A program made the translations under genes and the position numbers. The notes under the pieces were generated by a model, which had not been told where the DNA came from, ran no database searches, and saw only the letters and a list, made by a program, of their open reading frames with translations. This document shows positions 1-8,059 of a stretch of 64,000 nt of DNA, piece by piece. This DNA is from Halobacillus sp. Nhm2S1 (lineage in GTDB: Bacteria > Bacillota > Bacilli > Bacillales > Halobacillaceae), in NCBI RefSeq assembly GCF_019599545.1, contig NZ_JAIEZV010000003.1, forward strand, positions 1 to 64,000, written 5' to 3'. The first letter of the stretch is position 1. The number at the start of each line of letters is the position of its first letter.

Positions 1-11
1 TCTCCATAAAA
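1..11 (-). rRNA. rrs: 16S rRNA gene, first few bases only
   Basis: Read on the minus strand, the window ends with AACTTTTATGGAGA. This is how Bacillaceae 16S rRNA genes begin, just before the universal GTTTGATCCTGGCTCAG primer site. Only about the first 11 bases of the mature RNA lie in the window; the rest lies outside. The call rests on this short end plus the rRNA-type promoter and leader directly upstream. Confidence 0.7.
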
Positions 12-186
12 GTTAAGTTTGACTTGCTCATTTGCACACCGAATGTGCTTGTTTTAAATCTCTTCTATAAAGAAGAAATGTTTTGACGTACTGGTTGGTT
101 CGTTCAGTTTTCAAAGATCAAATGTTTTGTTTGCTGCTTCAAAAAAGCGACTTAATAAATGTATCATTTCCTGCTGTTTTCGTCAA
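12..186 (-). promoter_or_regulatory. rRNA operon promoter and leader
   Basis: On the minus strand there is a -35 TTGACG (186-181), a 17-base spacer and a -10 TACATT (163-158). The leader that follows contains ATCTTTGAAAACTGAAC (about 119-103), the boxA-like antitermination segment typical of Bacillus rRNA leaders and spacers. It runs straight into the 16S start. Only one promoter is seen here; rRNA operons often have a second one upstream. Confidence 0.7.
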
Positions 187-254
187 CAACTTTTTTATGA
201 TTTATTTTGTTAAGCCGTTTGCGGTTAGCCCCTCTCTTAAAGCGACAAGTAATA

Positions 255-407
255 ATATATCATGCGATTCGAAATGATGCAATAGGTTATTATAAAAAAT
301 ATGGTCATAGAGACAGGGATGCTGTCATTGGTTCAATTGATTCCGACACAGGATTGATAACTCCATCAAAAATGGAGATTTTTATTTATGGAGTTAAAAA
401 GCTGTGA
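255..407 (+). other. possible 3' fragment of an unidentified gene
   Basis: A plus-strand frame reads ...NDAIGYYKKYGHRDRD... and ends at a TGA at 405-407. The composition looks protein-like, but the frame has no start of its own, because upstream it runs antisense into the rRNA promoter. I do not recognise the family. It may be the tail of a gene cut off by the event that placed this DNA next to the rRNA operon, or chance. Confidence 0.2.
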
Positions 408-408
408 G

Positions 409-580
409 TTACTCTGCTTGTTCCCTTGTCATGTGCTTTTCAGTCACGACGATAAGGTCACACCTCTATTTTGAGGGACGCCCCAAATACAAGGGAACCA
501 TGCAGAAATACGCCAACCAAATGATCTCCTATGATTTCACGGATTTGTTTGTTACATTCTTCGAGAAAAGATTCGATCAC
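409..580 (-). pseudogene. aminoglycoside nucleotidyltransferase-like gene, frameshifted and truncated
   Basis: A GTG start at 580 follows an AGGAGGAAGGAG ribosome binding site. The frame reads VIESFLEECNKQIREIIGDH and then LVGVFLHGSLVFGAS, the first catalytic GS motif of the ANT/AadA-type nucleotidyltransferase fold. It stops at 458-460. The next frame then continues with DLIVVTEKHMTREQAE, the segment that should hold the catalytic Asp residues (SDIDLIVV), and stops at 409-411. A small deletion has therefore broken the active site, and the remaining two thirds or more of the usual ~260 residues are missing. It sits 12 bp downstream of the DUF4260 pseudogene on the same strand. Confidence 0.65.
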
Positions 581-592
581 CTCTCCTTCCTC

Positions 593-940
593 CTAAACCT
601 TTTGAAAATGTGTATCTCTGAAGCCACTATGATACTTCAAACCGTAACCAAACATCCTATCCATCCAGATATGAGCCGTCCAAATAAGGCTGACCATCAA
701 TAACGAATCTACCGTTATAATGGTAGAAACAAGTATGAGCATGACCGGAAGGATGTAACTATGAAAGATATTGTAAACAATGGCCCCCACTCTTTCATTG
801 ATGACCTAGCCGACCATGGACACATCGAAAACGAACAATAGAAAAATGAGGGCGATCCAGCTGAAATTGTTTTGCTGATAGAAATACAAACTTGTGATAA
901 AAATAACCGTGCCATCTAAATGGAGGAAAAGTTTTGGCAT
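593..940 (-). pseudogene. DUF4260 family membrane protein with one nonsense codon
   Basis: Starting at ATG 940-938, the frame encodes 115 residues beginning MPKLFLHLDGTVIFITSLYF and ending GYGLKYHSGFRDTHFQKV. That end is the hallmark of small DUF4260 membrane proteins, and the length is right for the family. Codon 45 (808-806) is TAG in the segment DVSMVG*VINERVGAIVYN, where the family has tyrosine. A single base change (TAT/TAC to TAG) explains it. Everything else looks intact, so the loss is recent, or the base is a sequencing error. The function of the family is not known. Confidence 0.7.
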
Positions 941-1420
941 ACTATCATCTCGTCTATGGCTCATATGTTTTATCATTACACAACCGAATTACTCGTTTAG
1001 TAAGAAATCAGTTTTAAATTCTTTTTCAGATACAAAGGATGTCTTAGGTGGTTTCCTGTAGTTGTTTTTTTGAGCAATAAGGTTAACACGGAGATAAAAT
1101 GGATTGAACTTCCTTATTTCTTTTTTTTAATAGAGCTATGTCATTCTCCCGATGCGTATAAAAGTAAGTCCGAATCATTCACAACATCCAATATATAACG
1201 GTCTTTTTCGCCTACATTTGGATTAGGGTGCTATTTTAGACACTCTGGGTCTTTCGCTATACTCTTTACTTGCATCCCAAGCCTGCATTTATATTTTCAT
1301 GAGCATGCCAATATCTACACTTTGATGGTAAAGACACTTTTTCACCTCTTTAAAAATAATCTTAATTGTAGCTAATACGCCAAAGCCAAAATCAATTCCC
1401 TCCTTATAATGAAAAAACAG
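941..1420. other. no intact gene; possibly decayed coding DNA
   Basis: No reading frame with a convincing start and ribosome binding site was found. On the minus strand, short protein-like stretches such as NPNVGEKDRYILDVVNDSDL (about 1225-1165) end in stops after 25-30 codons. A small frame begins GTG near 1347 behind AAAGAGGTGAAAAA, but has only 23 codons. This suggests remnants of one or more decayed genes that I cannot name. Confidence 0.3.
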
Positions 1421-1457
1421 AAGAACCCTACAAACTATCTTGGTTCGTAGGGTTCTT
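1421..1457 (-). terminator. hairpin terminator downstream of dsdA
   Basis: AAGAACCCTAC (1421-1431) and GTAGGGTTCTT (1447-1457) form a perfect 11-bp stem with a 15-base loop. On the minus strand the stem is followed by CTGTTTTTTC. It lies about 190 bp beyond the end of dsdA and could end that transcript. Confidence 0.55.
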
Positions 1458-1644
1458 CTTGGTTTCATAGACTGAGTTTGATCCCAGACCTGTAGCTTTA
1501 TATGCATTTAATTATGTTCGTCAGGAGCTCCCCATGAGATTCTAAGTCTTTTAATAACTTGTATATTCGCACCCCACCCTAGAACCATGGGGCAAAATTC
1601 CCTCTATCTGAATTCACAGGATCACTCCAACAGGTTCGTTTCTT

Positions 1645-2979
1645 CTATCCCTCCTTACGAAGAAATGATGTGCCTTTAGAAACAAAGCCTTCCATAATAT
1701 CTTTTGGCACCAAACTTCCACCAGTTGCCCAGACTAAATGAGTCGCATGACTTAAATGGGAGCCATACATGGGGTTTAACTGTTGTTGGATGTCAACGAA
1801 AGAAGGACCGTACATGCCTGCAAGTGCCGATGGCTCGAGGGAAATACCTTCTGATTCATGCAAAAGGGCTAATAGCTTGTACAAGTTTTCGTCGTTGACC
1901 GTATAAATGCCGTTCACCATATTTTCTACCAGCCGGCCAGCCAAAGCTGATGGTCGTCCAACAGCTAATCCATCAGCTTCCGTCTTATTATCAAGCCCAA
2001 TATCCTGAACAGAAATGTCCTCATGTTTTCCTGTGGCAAGTCCAAGCATCATGCAAGGAGAGCTGGTCGGCTCTGCAAAATAACAGTGCACATGATCCCC
2101 GAAAACATACTTCAGTCCATAAGTGATCCCCGCAGGACCCCCTCCTACACCGCAAGGTAAATAAACCACCAGAGGATTGTCCGCATCAACCGTTATATTC
2201 TCCTGTTTCAATTGCTCTTTAAGTCGCAAAGCCGCCACGGCATAGCCTAAAAATAAATCCTTGGAATTTTCGTCATCAATAAAATAACAGTTCTTTTGCT
2301 CCTGACATTGTCTCCGTCCTTCATTTACGGCAAAAGAAAAATCCTCATCATGCTCCACCACCACTACACCTTTATCTCTGAGTAACTCTTTCTTCCATTC
2401 TTTCGCGTCCACGGACATATGAACCGTTACCTGAAAACCTAAAACAGCACTCATGATGCCTATACTTAGAGCCAGATTCCCTGTGGATCCTACAGCGATC
2501 GAAAAGTTGGAAAAGAACTGCTTGAATTCGGGATTAGCTAACTTGGAATAGTCGTCATCTTTTGTAAGCTTTCCATGTTTTATGGCCAGCCCTTCCGCGT
2601 ATTTTAATACTTCATAAATACCTCCACGCGCTTTTATGGACCCAGCTATCGGAAGATCATGATCACATTTTACATACAAATGGCCGGGAATGGATTGTTG
2701 GAACCGCTTTTCCAATTCCTGCTGCATAGAAGGTATGCTACGAATGGGAGATTCAATGATTCCGTTCATCTTGTTGGTTTCTGGAAATACTTTAGCTAAA
2801 TATGGAGCAAACCTTTGAAGGAGCATTTCCGCTTCATGAAGGTCTTTGGTAGGGATAGGCAGATTTTTATTCAGCGTGTGATAAGGTTTAAGTGTTTCAT
2901 TAAACCAAAACGTTTCCTTCTTGTTCCTTAACTGCTCAATCAATTCTTCTTTGCTCCTATAAGTACTTTCATAATTCAT
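1645..2979 (-). CDS. dsdA: D-serine dehydratase (D-serine ammonia-lyase)
   Basis: This PLP enzyme converts D-serine to pyruvate and ammonia, a detoxifying and catabolic reaction in the cytosol. The 444 residues match the usual length of ~440. The PLP-binding lysine is in AGSIKARGG (Lys116). The STGN loop (165-168) and the glycine-rich phosphate-binding loop CGVGGGPAG (276-284) are both present. ATG 2979 is preceded by AAAGGAGG with good spacing. It stands alone, with no dsdX or dsdC next to it; it is the only intact gene of normal size in the first 4.7 kb. Identification is secure from the overall sequence pattern. Confidence 0.95.
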   Translation of the reverse strand: MNYESTYRSKEELIEQLRNKKETFWFNETLKPYHTLNKNLPIPTKDLHEAEMLLQRFAPYLAKVFPETNKMNGIIESPIRSIPSMQQELEKRFQQSIPGHLYVKCDHDLPIAGSIKARGGIYEVLKYAEGLAIKHGKLTKDDDYSKLANPEFKQFFSNFSIAVGSTGNLALSIGIMSAVLGFQVTVHMSVDAKEWKKELLRDKGVVVVEHDEDFSFAVNEGRRQCQEQKNCYFIDDENSKDLFLGYAVAALRLKEQLKQENITVDADNPLVVYLPCGVGGGPAGITYGLKYVFGDHVHCYFAEPTSSPCMMLGLATGKHEDISVQDIGLDNKTEADGLAVGRPSALAGRLVENMVNGIYTVNDENLYKLLALLHESEGISLEPSALAGMYGPSFVDIQQQLNPMYGSHLSHATHLVWATGGSLVPKDIMEGFVSKGTSFLRKEG

Positions 2980-3121
2980 AAAATCCTCCTTTAGTTCATT
3001 TATAATTAAGGTAACAAAATATAGAGAATATTTAACATGATTACCTATTAAAGGAAGTTAATGCAATTAAATTATAACGTGGGTCAAAAGAGCGGCTGCT
3101 ATATCTGCCCCATTCTTAATA

Positions 3122-3394
3122 TTATAAGAACCCCAACAATTTTCTGAATTCTCCGCCGACTATGTATTGCAAAAAACCTGTAATTTCCAGCAAGCAAACT
3201 AATATGGCCAGCAAATATATAGCTAGTACGAAACTTTTAGCGTGGTGCATCGTTTTCTTTAGTAATAGTGTATCTTCCCTTTCTCCTTCTCCATCTTCTT
3301 CCTCTGGTAGTGTTGTAGGGATCATAGCTATGATAAGAGCACAAGCAATAGATAAACCGAGAAACAAGAAAGGACCTCCCTCATTCGGAAACAT
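3122..3394 (-). CDS. small membrane protein, unknown
   Basis: The 90-residue product has a first membrane segment near residues 9-28 (FLFLGLSIACALIIAMI), a strongly acidic stretch (PEEEDGEGERED, about 32-43) and a second membrane segment near 56-78. I chose ATG 3394 because GAGGTGA lies 6 bases upstream; a GTG three codons earlier has no ribosome binding site. I do not recognise the family. It is monocistronic, between dsdA and the broken restriction genes. Confidence 0.5.
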   Translation of the reverse strand: MFPNEGGPFLFLGLSIACALIIAMIPTTLPEEEDGEGEREDTLLLKKTMHHAKSFVLAIYLLAILVCLLEITGFLQYIVGGEFRKLLGFL

Positions 3395-3600
3395 TTGTCT
3401 CACCTCAAATCCTTAATTTACAATATATAACTTACATGCCAGGTATTCCTACTCACGACTTTTCTCATTCGTCAGGTGAAAAGTTGAAGTGAAAGTTTTT
3501 GGACAACTGATATGATGTAACTATGGAAGCTCCCTTAGAAGTTCTCTGGCAGCCCCAACCCTTCTCCTCTTTCACATAACATTACAAGAGTTATAAAAAA

Positions 3601-3648
3601 AGTGCCTATCCCCTACCAAGTTACCACTCGCAGTGGGGGTCAGGCACT
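3601..3648. repeat. REP-like element, copy 1
   Basis: A 48-bp element begins AGTGCCT and ends CAGGCACT, so the ends are inverted copies, and it has a GGGGGT core. A second copy lies at 4389-4439. Short palindromic elements of this kind (GTGCCTGACACC / GGTGTCAGGCAC) are common between genes in Bacillaceae. The pair brackets the mcrC and HNH remnants. Confidence 0.55.
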
Positions 3649-3679
3649 ATATGGCACTATATCTAAGCTCATATAATGA

Positions 3680-3955
3680 TTATTTTCCTAATATCAACTT
3701 TTCTTTCAAAACTTCAAGGCTTTCCTCAATATTACTTACATCTACAAAAAATACTCGGACTATAGTTTCGATGTCCTCATTTTTATTAGAATAAAAACTG
3801 ATATAACCACTATCCATTTCATCTGTTAATGGATAAAGCAACCATATCTCTGGAGTATTATATTTTTTTGAATAAGCGTACATTTGATACATGTCTGATT
3901 GAGAAATGCCGTAATTTTTACGTGGTTGGTTTCTGAGTATCTTCCATTGTAGGAT
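3680..3955 (-). pseudogene. mcrC: McrC C-terminal remnant (5-methylcytosine restriction)
   Basis: The minus-strand frame reads WKILRNQPRKNYGISQSD and MYQMYAYSKKYNTPEIWLLY, then ends ...SNIEESLEVLKEKLILGK at 3680. This is the C-terminal third of McrC, the partner of the McrB GTPase that cuts methylated DNA. The N-terminal part and mcrB are absent. Upstream, the frame passes directly into HNH-nuclease-like sequence near 3955, so two unrelated gene ends have been joined. An internal ATG (3892) could start a 70-residue peptide, but it has no clear ribosome binding site. Confidence 0.65.
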
Positions 3956-4388
3956 GAGTTCCTCGTAATCGAGCAGCTTTTAATTCCTCACAACCACATC
4001 ATCCAGGAATTCTCGGACCGGCAGCTTGTCGTTCTTCGACGTATTACATGCGCTACAGGATAAGAAGACGTTCCACAGGTGATCGGACTGTACGAACGAC
4101 TAAGAGATGAAGTGCTCGTAATGGGTCTGCACGTTCTCCTTGTCCAGAGACTTTTTGCATTAGAAACATCTCTTCTTAAAATACTGCATCAGCACCCGCT
4201 CGAACGGTTTCAAGGTGGAGCGCTTTGCGATGCTTTCGATTTTTCCCAGAGATAGTTGATATCGGGCACTGCATTTAGCTGCTCGATCATTTTCGCCATA
4301 TTGTAGTTGACGAGATCCACCAGCAGCCGCTGATATTTTCTCATAAACGTAAGAACATATCCGTTGAAGCGGAATCGTTCCTTCTGTC
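3956..4388 (-). pseudogene. HNH endonuclease remnant, frameshifted with several stops
   Basis: Read on the minus strand, pieces in two frames make an HNH nuclease: NGYVLTFMRKYQRLLVDLVN and NYNMAKMIEQLNAVPDI in one frame, then STLKPFERVLMQYFKKRCF in another. After a TAA (4162-4160) come CKKSLDKENVQ, HYEHFIS, a TAG where Trp is expected, SFVQSDHLWNVFLSCSACNT and SKNDKLPVREFLDDV. The Cys pairs of the zinc site (CxxC once the TAA is read as Tyr, and CSAC) and a DH-like motif can be seen. There are at least two nonsense codons and one frameshift. The 5' end is cut by the repeat at 4389-4439. Confidence 0.65.
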
Positions 4389-4439
4389 AGTGCCTGACAC
4401 CACCACGTTAACACTTTTGTGCAGGGAGGATCAGGCACT
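4389..4439. repeat. REP-like element, copy 2
   Basis: A 51-bp element begins AGTGCCTGACACC and ends GATCAGGCACT, with inverted ends like those of copy 1 at 3601-3648. It marks the broken 5' edge of the HNH remnant. A further half motif, GGTGCCTG, lies near 4518. Confidence 0.55.
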
Positions 4440-4765
4440 TTCAATTATAAACAAGTCTTCGGCACCTTAATTGCCTATATGATTTTATGTTGGCTCTATA
4501 ACGCCACAGAAAGCAAGTGGTGCCTGTTTGCTTCACTAAACTTTTTTGCATTCACACGAAAATTCGTCTAAGAAATTCAGTGGATCTTTTTACAAGGTAC
4601 ACTAGTACACTGCCATCAAAAGAAGAGATGATTAAATTGGAGATTGATAATCAACAGTGCTGCAGACGCATTTGGCTTTCTCCAAGTTACACCTGTTGAA
4701 TTTACAATTCCTGTTTCTTAGAAAGTGTAAATAGTTTAACGCTTAGCTTTTAAAGATGATAGACT
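4440..4765. other. intergenic region, no gene seen
   Basis: No supported gene, RNA or clear terminator was found between the REP-like element and the stop codon of the helicase gene. The only open frames have neither ribosome binding sites nor recognisable motifs. Confidence 0.4.
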
Positions 4766-7700
4766 TTATTTTTTCGGTTTACTTAAAGCGTTCTTTACTT
4801 CGCTCGGTAGAATTCCCATAAAATAGTCTTCTATATTATCCCAAAACCATTTGGAGTAATTTAGAATTTTCTCTTTTTGTGAGTTTCCTTTTTGTTCTTT
4901 TGTAAAAAGATATTTCAACATTTCAACGCTTGTATAATGTTTATCTTGTACATCTTTCAAAATGCTATTTTGATAAAAGTCACCTTGTTTAATTGCTTTC
5001 TCTAATGGATAAATAGAGTTCATTCTTAAATATATTTGTGGGTTGTTTCCACCCACCACTTGATAATTTAGTAACTTTCGACTTTCCCCAATTCCAAGTG
5101 CTGCTATTTTCGCATCTAATTCTACACTATTTGCCCTCATGCAAAATGTAAGTATATTTCCATCATTCTCAACGAAGTTATCACTCGGCTTCAATGTTGC
5201 TAACAAACCTCTCTTAATGAATGTCGTGAATAAATCTCCATCATTGTGAATGATATACTTTGGTTTAGAATCTCTACTGTTCTGACGTTCGGATATGAAT
5301 TTAATCTCTTTTATCTTTGAATATTCAAATGCTGCATTAATAACTGTTTGTGCAAACGTCATTGATTCGAACTTATCAGATATTTTTAATGCTTTCATAA
5401 AATGGTGTCCAAGATCATCAACCGAAAAGTGTTTTCCAGACATTTTATAACTATTAACGAATGTTTCAAATGCCTGTAAGATTAAGTTATACTGGGATAC
5501 GATTGACTCAACTGATTCATTGTTATTCAACCCTACTTCTACACCTGATACATATATAAACTTTTCAAAAATAGATTTATGCTTTAGTTTCCCTCTTTCT
5601 TCCGCTGAGTACAATGCAAACTTGAAACTAGGAAAAGACATACTTCTATAATACTTCTCCCATATTCCACTCAAGTTGACCTGATATATAGCAGAAAAAC
5701 TTTCACTCTGTATTTCGTATTGCTTGCTAAAATATCCTCCTAAATTCGAACGAATAAATGTTTTTTCTAATTCAGGGGTCACGAATATTAAATCATTTCC
5801 AAATAGGCTTCTTGGTCTTGCGACAAATGGCGAATATCCTAACTTATTTGGTGAAGAAAAATCTTTCTCTATCATTAATAAAACTGTTTTCACTTTATTG
5901 TCTAATGAATCTTCATCGCGTTTAGTCTGAACAAAGATATATTTAAAATCCTCTGGACTAATAATTAAATTACGGTTATAGTTCTTTTCTTTATATACCG
6001 ATAAAACCTTTTTCATAACCTCTATTATTTGACTTTTTCTAATCGCTGACATCCCATATAGCTGTTTAACCTCATTCATGTCACGGTTTAAAAAATCAAT
6101 TAAACCAAATCCATTAGCAACTTTATTTTTATCTCGAGCTGCCCTTCCTATTTCTTGAATATAATCAACCACATTACCAGTAGGAGCATAATGATAAACA
6201 TTTGTAATATCCGGGATATCTATTCCCATTCCAAAGGCTTTTGTTGCTAAAACAAATTGTAAATCTCCACTTACATACTGTTCTAAGACCTCATCTTTTT
6301 CCTCTTTAGTAAGGCTTCCATGATATTTTCCTGTCGCTTCAGCAAAGTCTGGTGCATTTTGCGTTAAAAAGTTATTGAAATCTGTTAACAATTTTACTGT
6401 CGGGAAATAAACTAATGATTTTTGTTTATTTTTACGAGCACTTTTTAAATGTTTCAACGCTAAAGCGTGCTTCGTTTTTCGATAATCTCTCCCTTCTTTT
6501 TCTAAATCTTTTTCACTACTTTGAACAACCATAATTAATTCATCACGACGAACTTTTCCAAAGTATGAAATAGGACTAATCATATTAAGACTATTTCTCG
6601 TATCTAAATACATATCTTCACGTCCACCATATATAGCAGTTGCAGTAAATGTAACAATTGGGAATTTATACTCCTTTCTTAATTTAGCTAGGTAGATACC
6701 TAAATACCAATAGTCAGAGCGAAATGATTTTCCCCAAGTAGTTACAATATGAGCCTCATCGATAATTACCACACCAATATTTCTATTACCAATCAGCATT
6801 TTAATATCGGATCGAGCTTGAAGCGTTTCTGGAGATAAGTATAGTATATCAACTTGCTGATTTATAATTTCTCTAAGTATACGTTCCTTTTCATAAGGTG
6901 GTGTATTTCCATTTATTGTTGCCGAATTTTCAATTCCCTTTCTTTGCATACTGTCAACTTGATCATTCATAAGACCAATTAATGGTGAGATTACTAAAGT
7001 TAAAGGCTTATCATCTGTATATTTATCTGCTAAATATAACGACGGAATTTGGAACATAACTGATTTTCCCGCTCCAGTTGCTGCAGTTATATATATATCT
7101 CGAAAATCATCGCCATGCATTGCCTTTTCTGCCTGAATGACTATATCATCAATAATTTGAGCTTGCGAAATATTTATCGTCTCTTTAGATTGATTCTCTA
7201 TATATTTATAAAACTCAATTTCTTTGTAATCATCGTACCCATAAACTTCATTCAATATTTTTACATAGTCATCTTCATTAGCTATTACCTTTCTTCTTAT
7301 TGATAATGTTGTAAAATAGATATTTATATCAGATATATTAGCGAGAATATTAATACGTGCTAAATAGTTATTAGGTAGCAGATCCCTTGTACCTGATAAA
7401 ACAAATAAAACATTATCGATATCTTCTTTTATTATAATGTTCATAATAAGATCTAAAAATGGAAGTTCATTATCCGATAATTCAATTTGCAAAATGTTTT
7501 CGGTTGGGTAATCTTCGCTAAATTTAAAGTCATAATCTTTCTCATCATAATATTTGAACGTCAATGGTTTTTCATCAAATTCTGGATACGTCACATAATA
7601 ATTTCCGCTGTACTTCGAATAATCTATTTGCCCATAAAATTTCGAGACTCTTTCTAATATTTTTAACTGATCATTTTCTAATTCATTATCTTCCTGATAA

Positions 7701-8059
7701 TATAAATAATGATAAATGCTATCAACATTTGACAGTGAACCTCTGTATGGATACTGTTTATTAAACAAATTATTTTCAATTACCAATACAGGCATTTTAT
7801 TAATAGCTTCTTGATCCTTAAATAATTGATACTCCTCAATTGTCATCCATAAGTAAGCATCTGTAAAAGTACGATGTTTGATAATATCCTCTATTACCAG
7901 TTCTTTTAACGTTGACAAATCTACTGTATCGAAGTAGTCTATATTAAACGAAAAGTACTTTTTCTCTCTTTTTAATTCGATTGTGTCAAAACCCTTTAAA
8001 ACAACAATTGAAGGTCCATTTTGTTCTACGATTTCCTCAATTCTTTTTTCAACACTCAT
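4766..8059 (-). CDS. RecQ-like DEAD/DEAH helicase paired with a sigma factor
   Basis: A 1097-residue SF2 helicase. Residues 1-300 are an unrecognised, acidic and aromatic-rich region. The helicase core follows: Walker A AATGAGKS (326-333), LVISPLIGLMNDQ (355-367), DEAH (434-437), TATA (472-475), ATKAFGMGID (605-614) and the RecQ-like motif VI QEIGRAARD (635-643). Residues 660-1097 contain no RecQ zinc site or HRDC domain that I can see. The start overlaps the sigma gene by 11 bp, so the two are probably translated together. The gene is much richer in AT than its neighbours, which suggests acquisition. A role in anti-phage defence is inferred from the island; the protein itself only shows a helicase. 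Confidence 0.85.
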   Translation of the reverse strand: MSVEKRIEEIVEQNGPSIVVLKGFDTIELKREKKYFSFNIDYFDTVDLSTLKELVIEDIIKHRTFTDAYLWMTIEEYQLFKDQEAINKMPVLVIENNLFNKQYPYRGSLSNVDSIYHYLYYQEDNELENDQLKILERVSKFYGQIDYSKYSGNYYVTYPEFDEKPLTFKYYDEKDYDFKFSEDYPTENILQIELSDNELPFLDLIMNIIIKEDIDNVLFVLSGTRDLLPNNYLARINILANISDINIYFTTLSIRRKVIANEDDYVKILNEVYGYDDYKEIEFYKYIENQSKETINISQAQIIDDIVIQAEKAMHGDDFRDIYITAATGAGKSVMFQIPSLYLADKYTDDKPLTLVISPLIGLMNDQVDSMQRKGIENSATINGNTPPYEKERILREIINQQVDILYLSPETLQARSDIKMLIGNRNIGVVIIDEAHIVTTWGKSFRSDYWYLGIYLAKLRKEYKFPIVTFTATAIYGGREDMYLDTRNSLNMISPISYFGKVRRDELIMVVQSSEKDLEKEGRDYRKTKHALALKHLKSARKNKQKSLVYFPTVKLLTDFNNFLTQNAPDFAEATGKYHGSLTKEEKDEVLEQYVSGDLQFVLATKAFGMGIDIPDITNVYHYAPTGNVVDYIQEIGRAARDKNKVANGFGLIDFLNRDMNEVKQLYGMSAIRKSQIIEVMKKVLSVYKEKNYNRNLIISPEDFKYIFVQTKRDEDSLDNKVKTVLLMIEKDFSSPNKLGYSPFVARPRSLFGNDLIFVTPELEKTFIRSNLGGYFSKQYEIQSESFSAIYQVNLSGIWEKYYRSMSFPSFKFALYSAEERGKLKHKSIFEKFIYVSGVEVGLNNNESVESIVSQYNLILQAFETFVNSYKMSGKHFSVDDLGHHFMKALKISDKFESMTFAQTVINAAFEYSKIKEIKFISERQNSRDSKPKYIIHNDGDLFTTFIKRGLLATLKPSDNFVENDGNILTFCMRANSVELDAKIAALGIGESRKLLNYQVVGGNNPQIYLRMNSIYPLEKAIKQGDFYQNSILKDVQDKHYTSVEMLKYLFTKEQKGNSQKEKILNYSKWFWDNIEDYFMGILPSEVKNALSKPKK

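Noticed and set aside
83-407. Plus-strand proteins at the very start of the window
   Set aside because: Their first halves are antisense to the rRNA promoter and leader; only the last ~50 codons look protein-like, kept as a low-confidence fragment.
1289-1507. 72-residue minus-strand protein
   Set aside because: The frame runs through the terminator hairpin at 1421-1457 and has no ribosome binding site or motif.
4160-4444. 94-residue minus-strand protein
   Set aside because: It is one frame of a decayed HNH nuclease; the motifs continue beyond its stop and in another frame.
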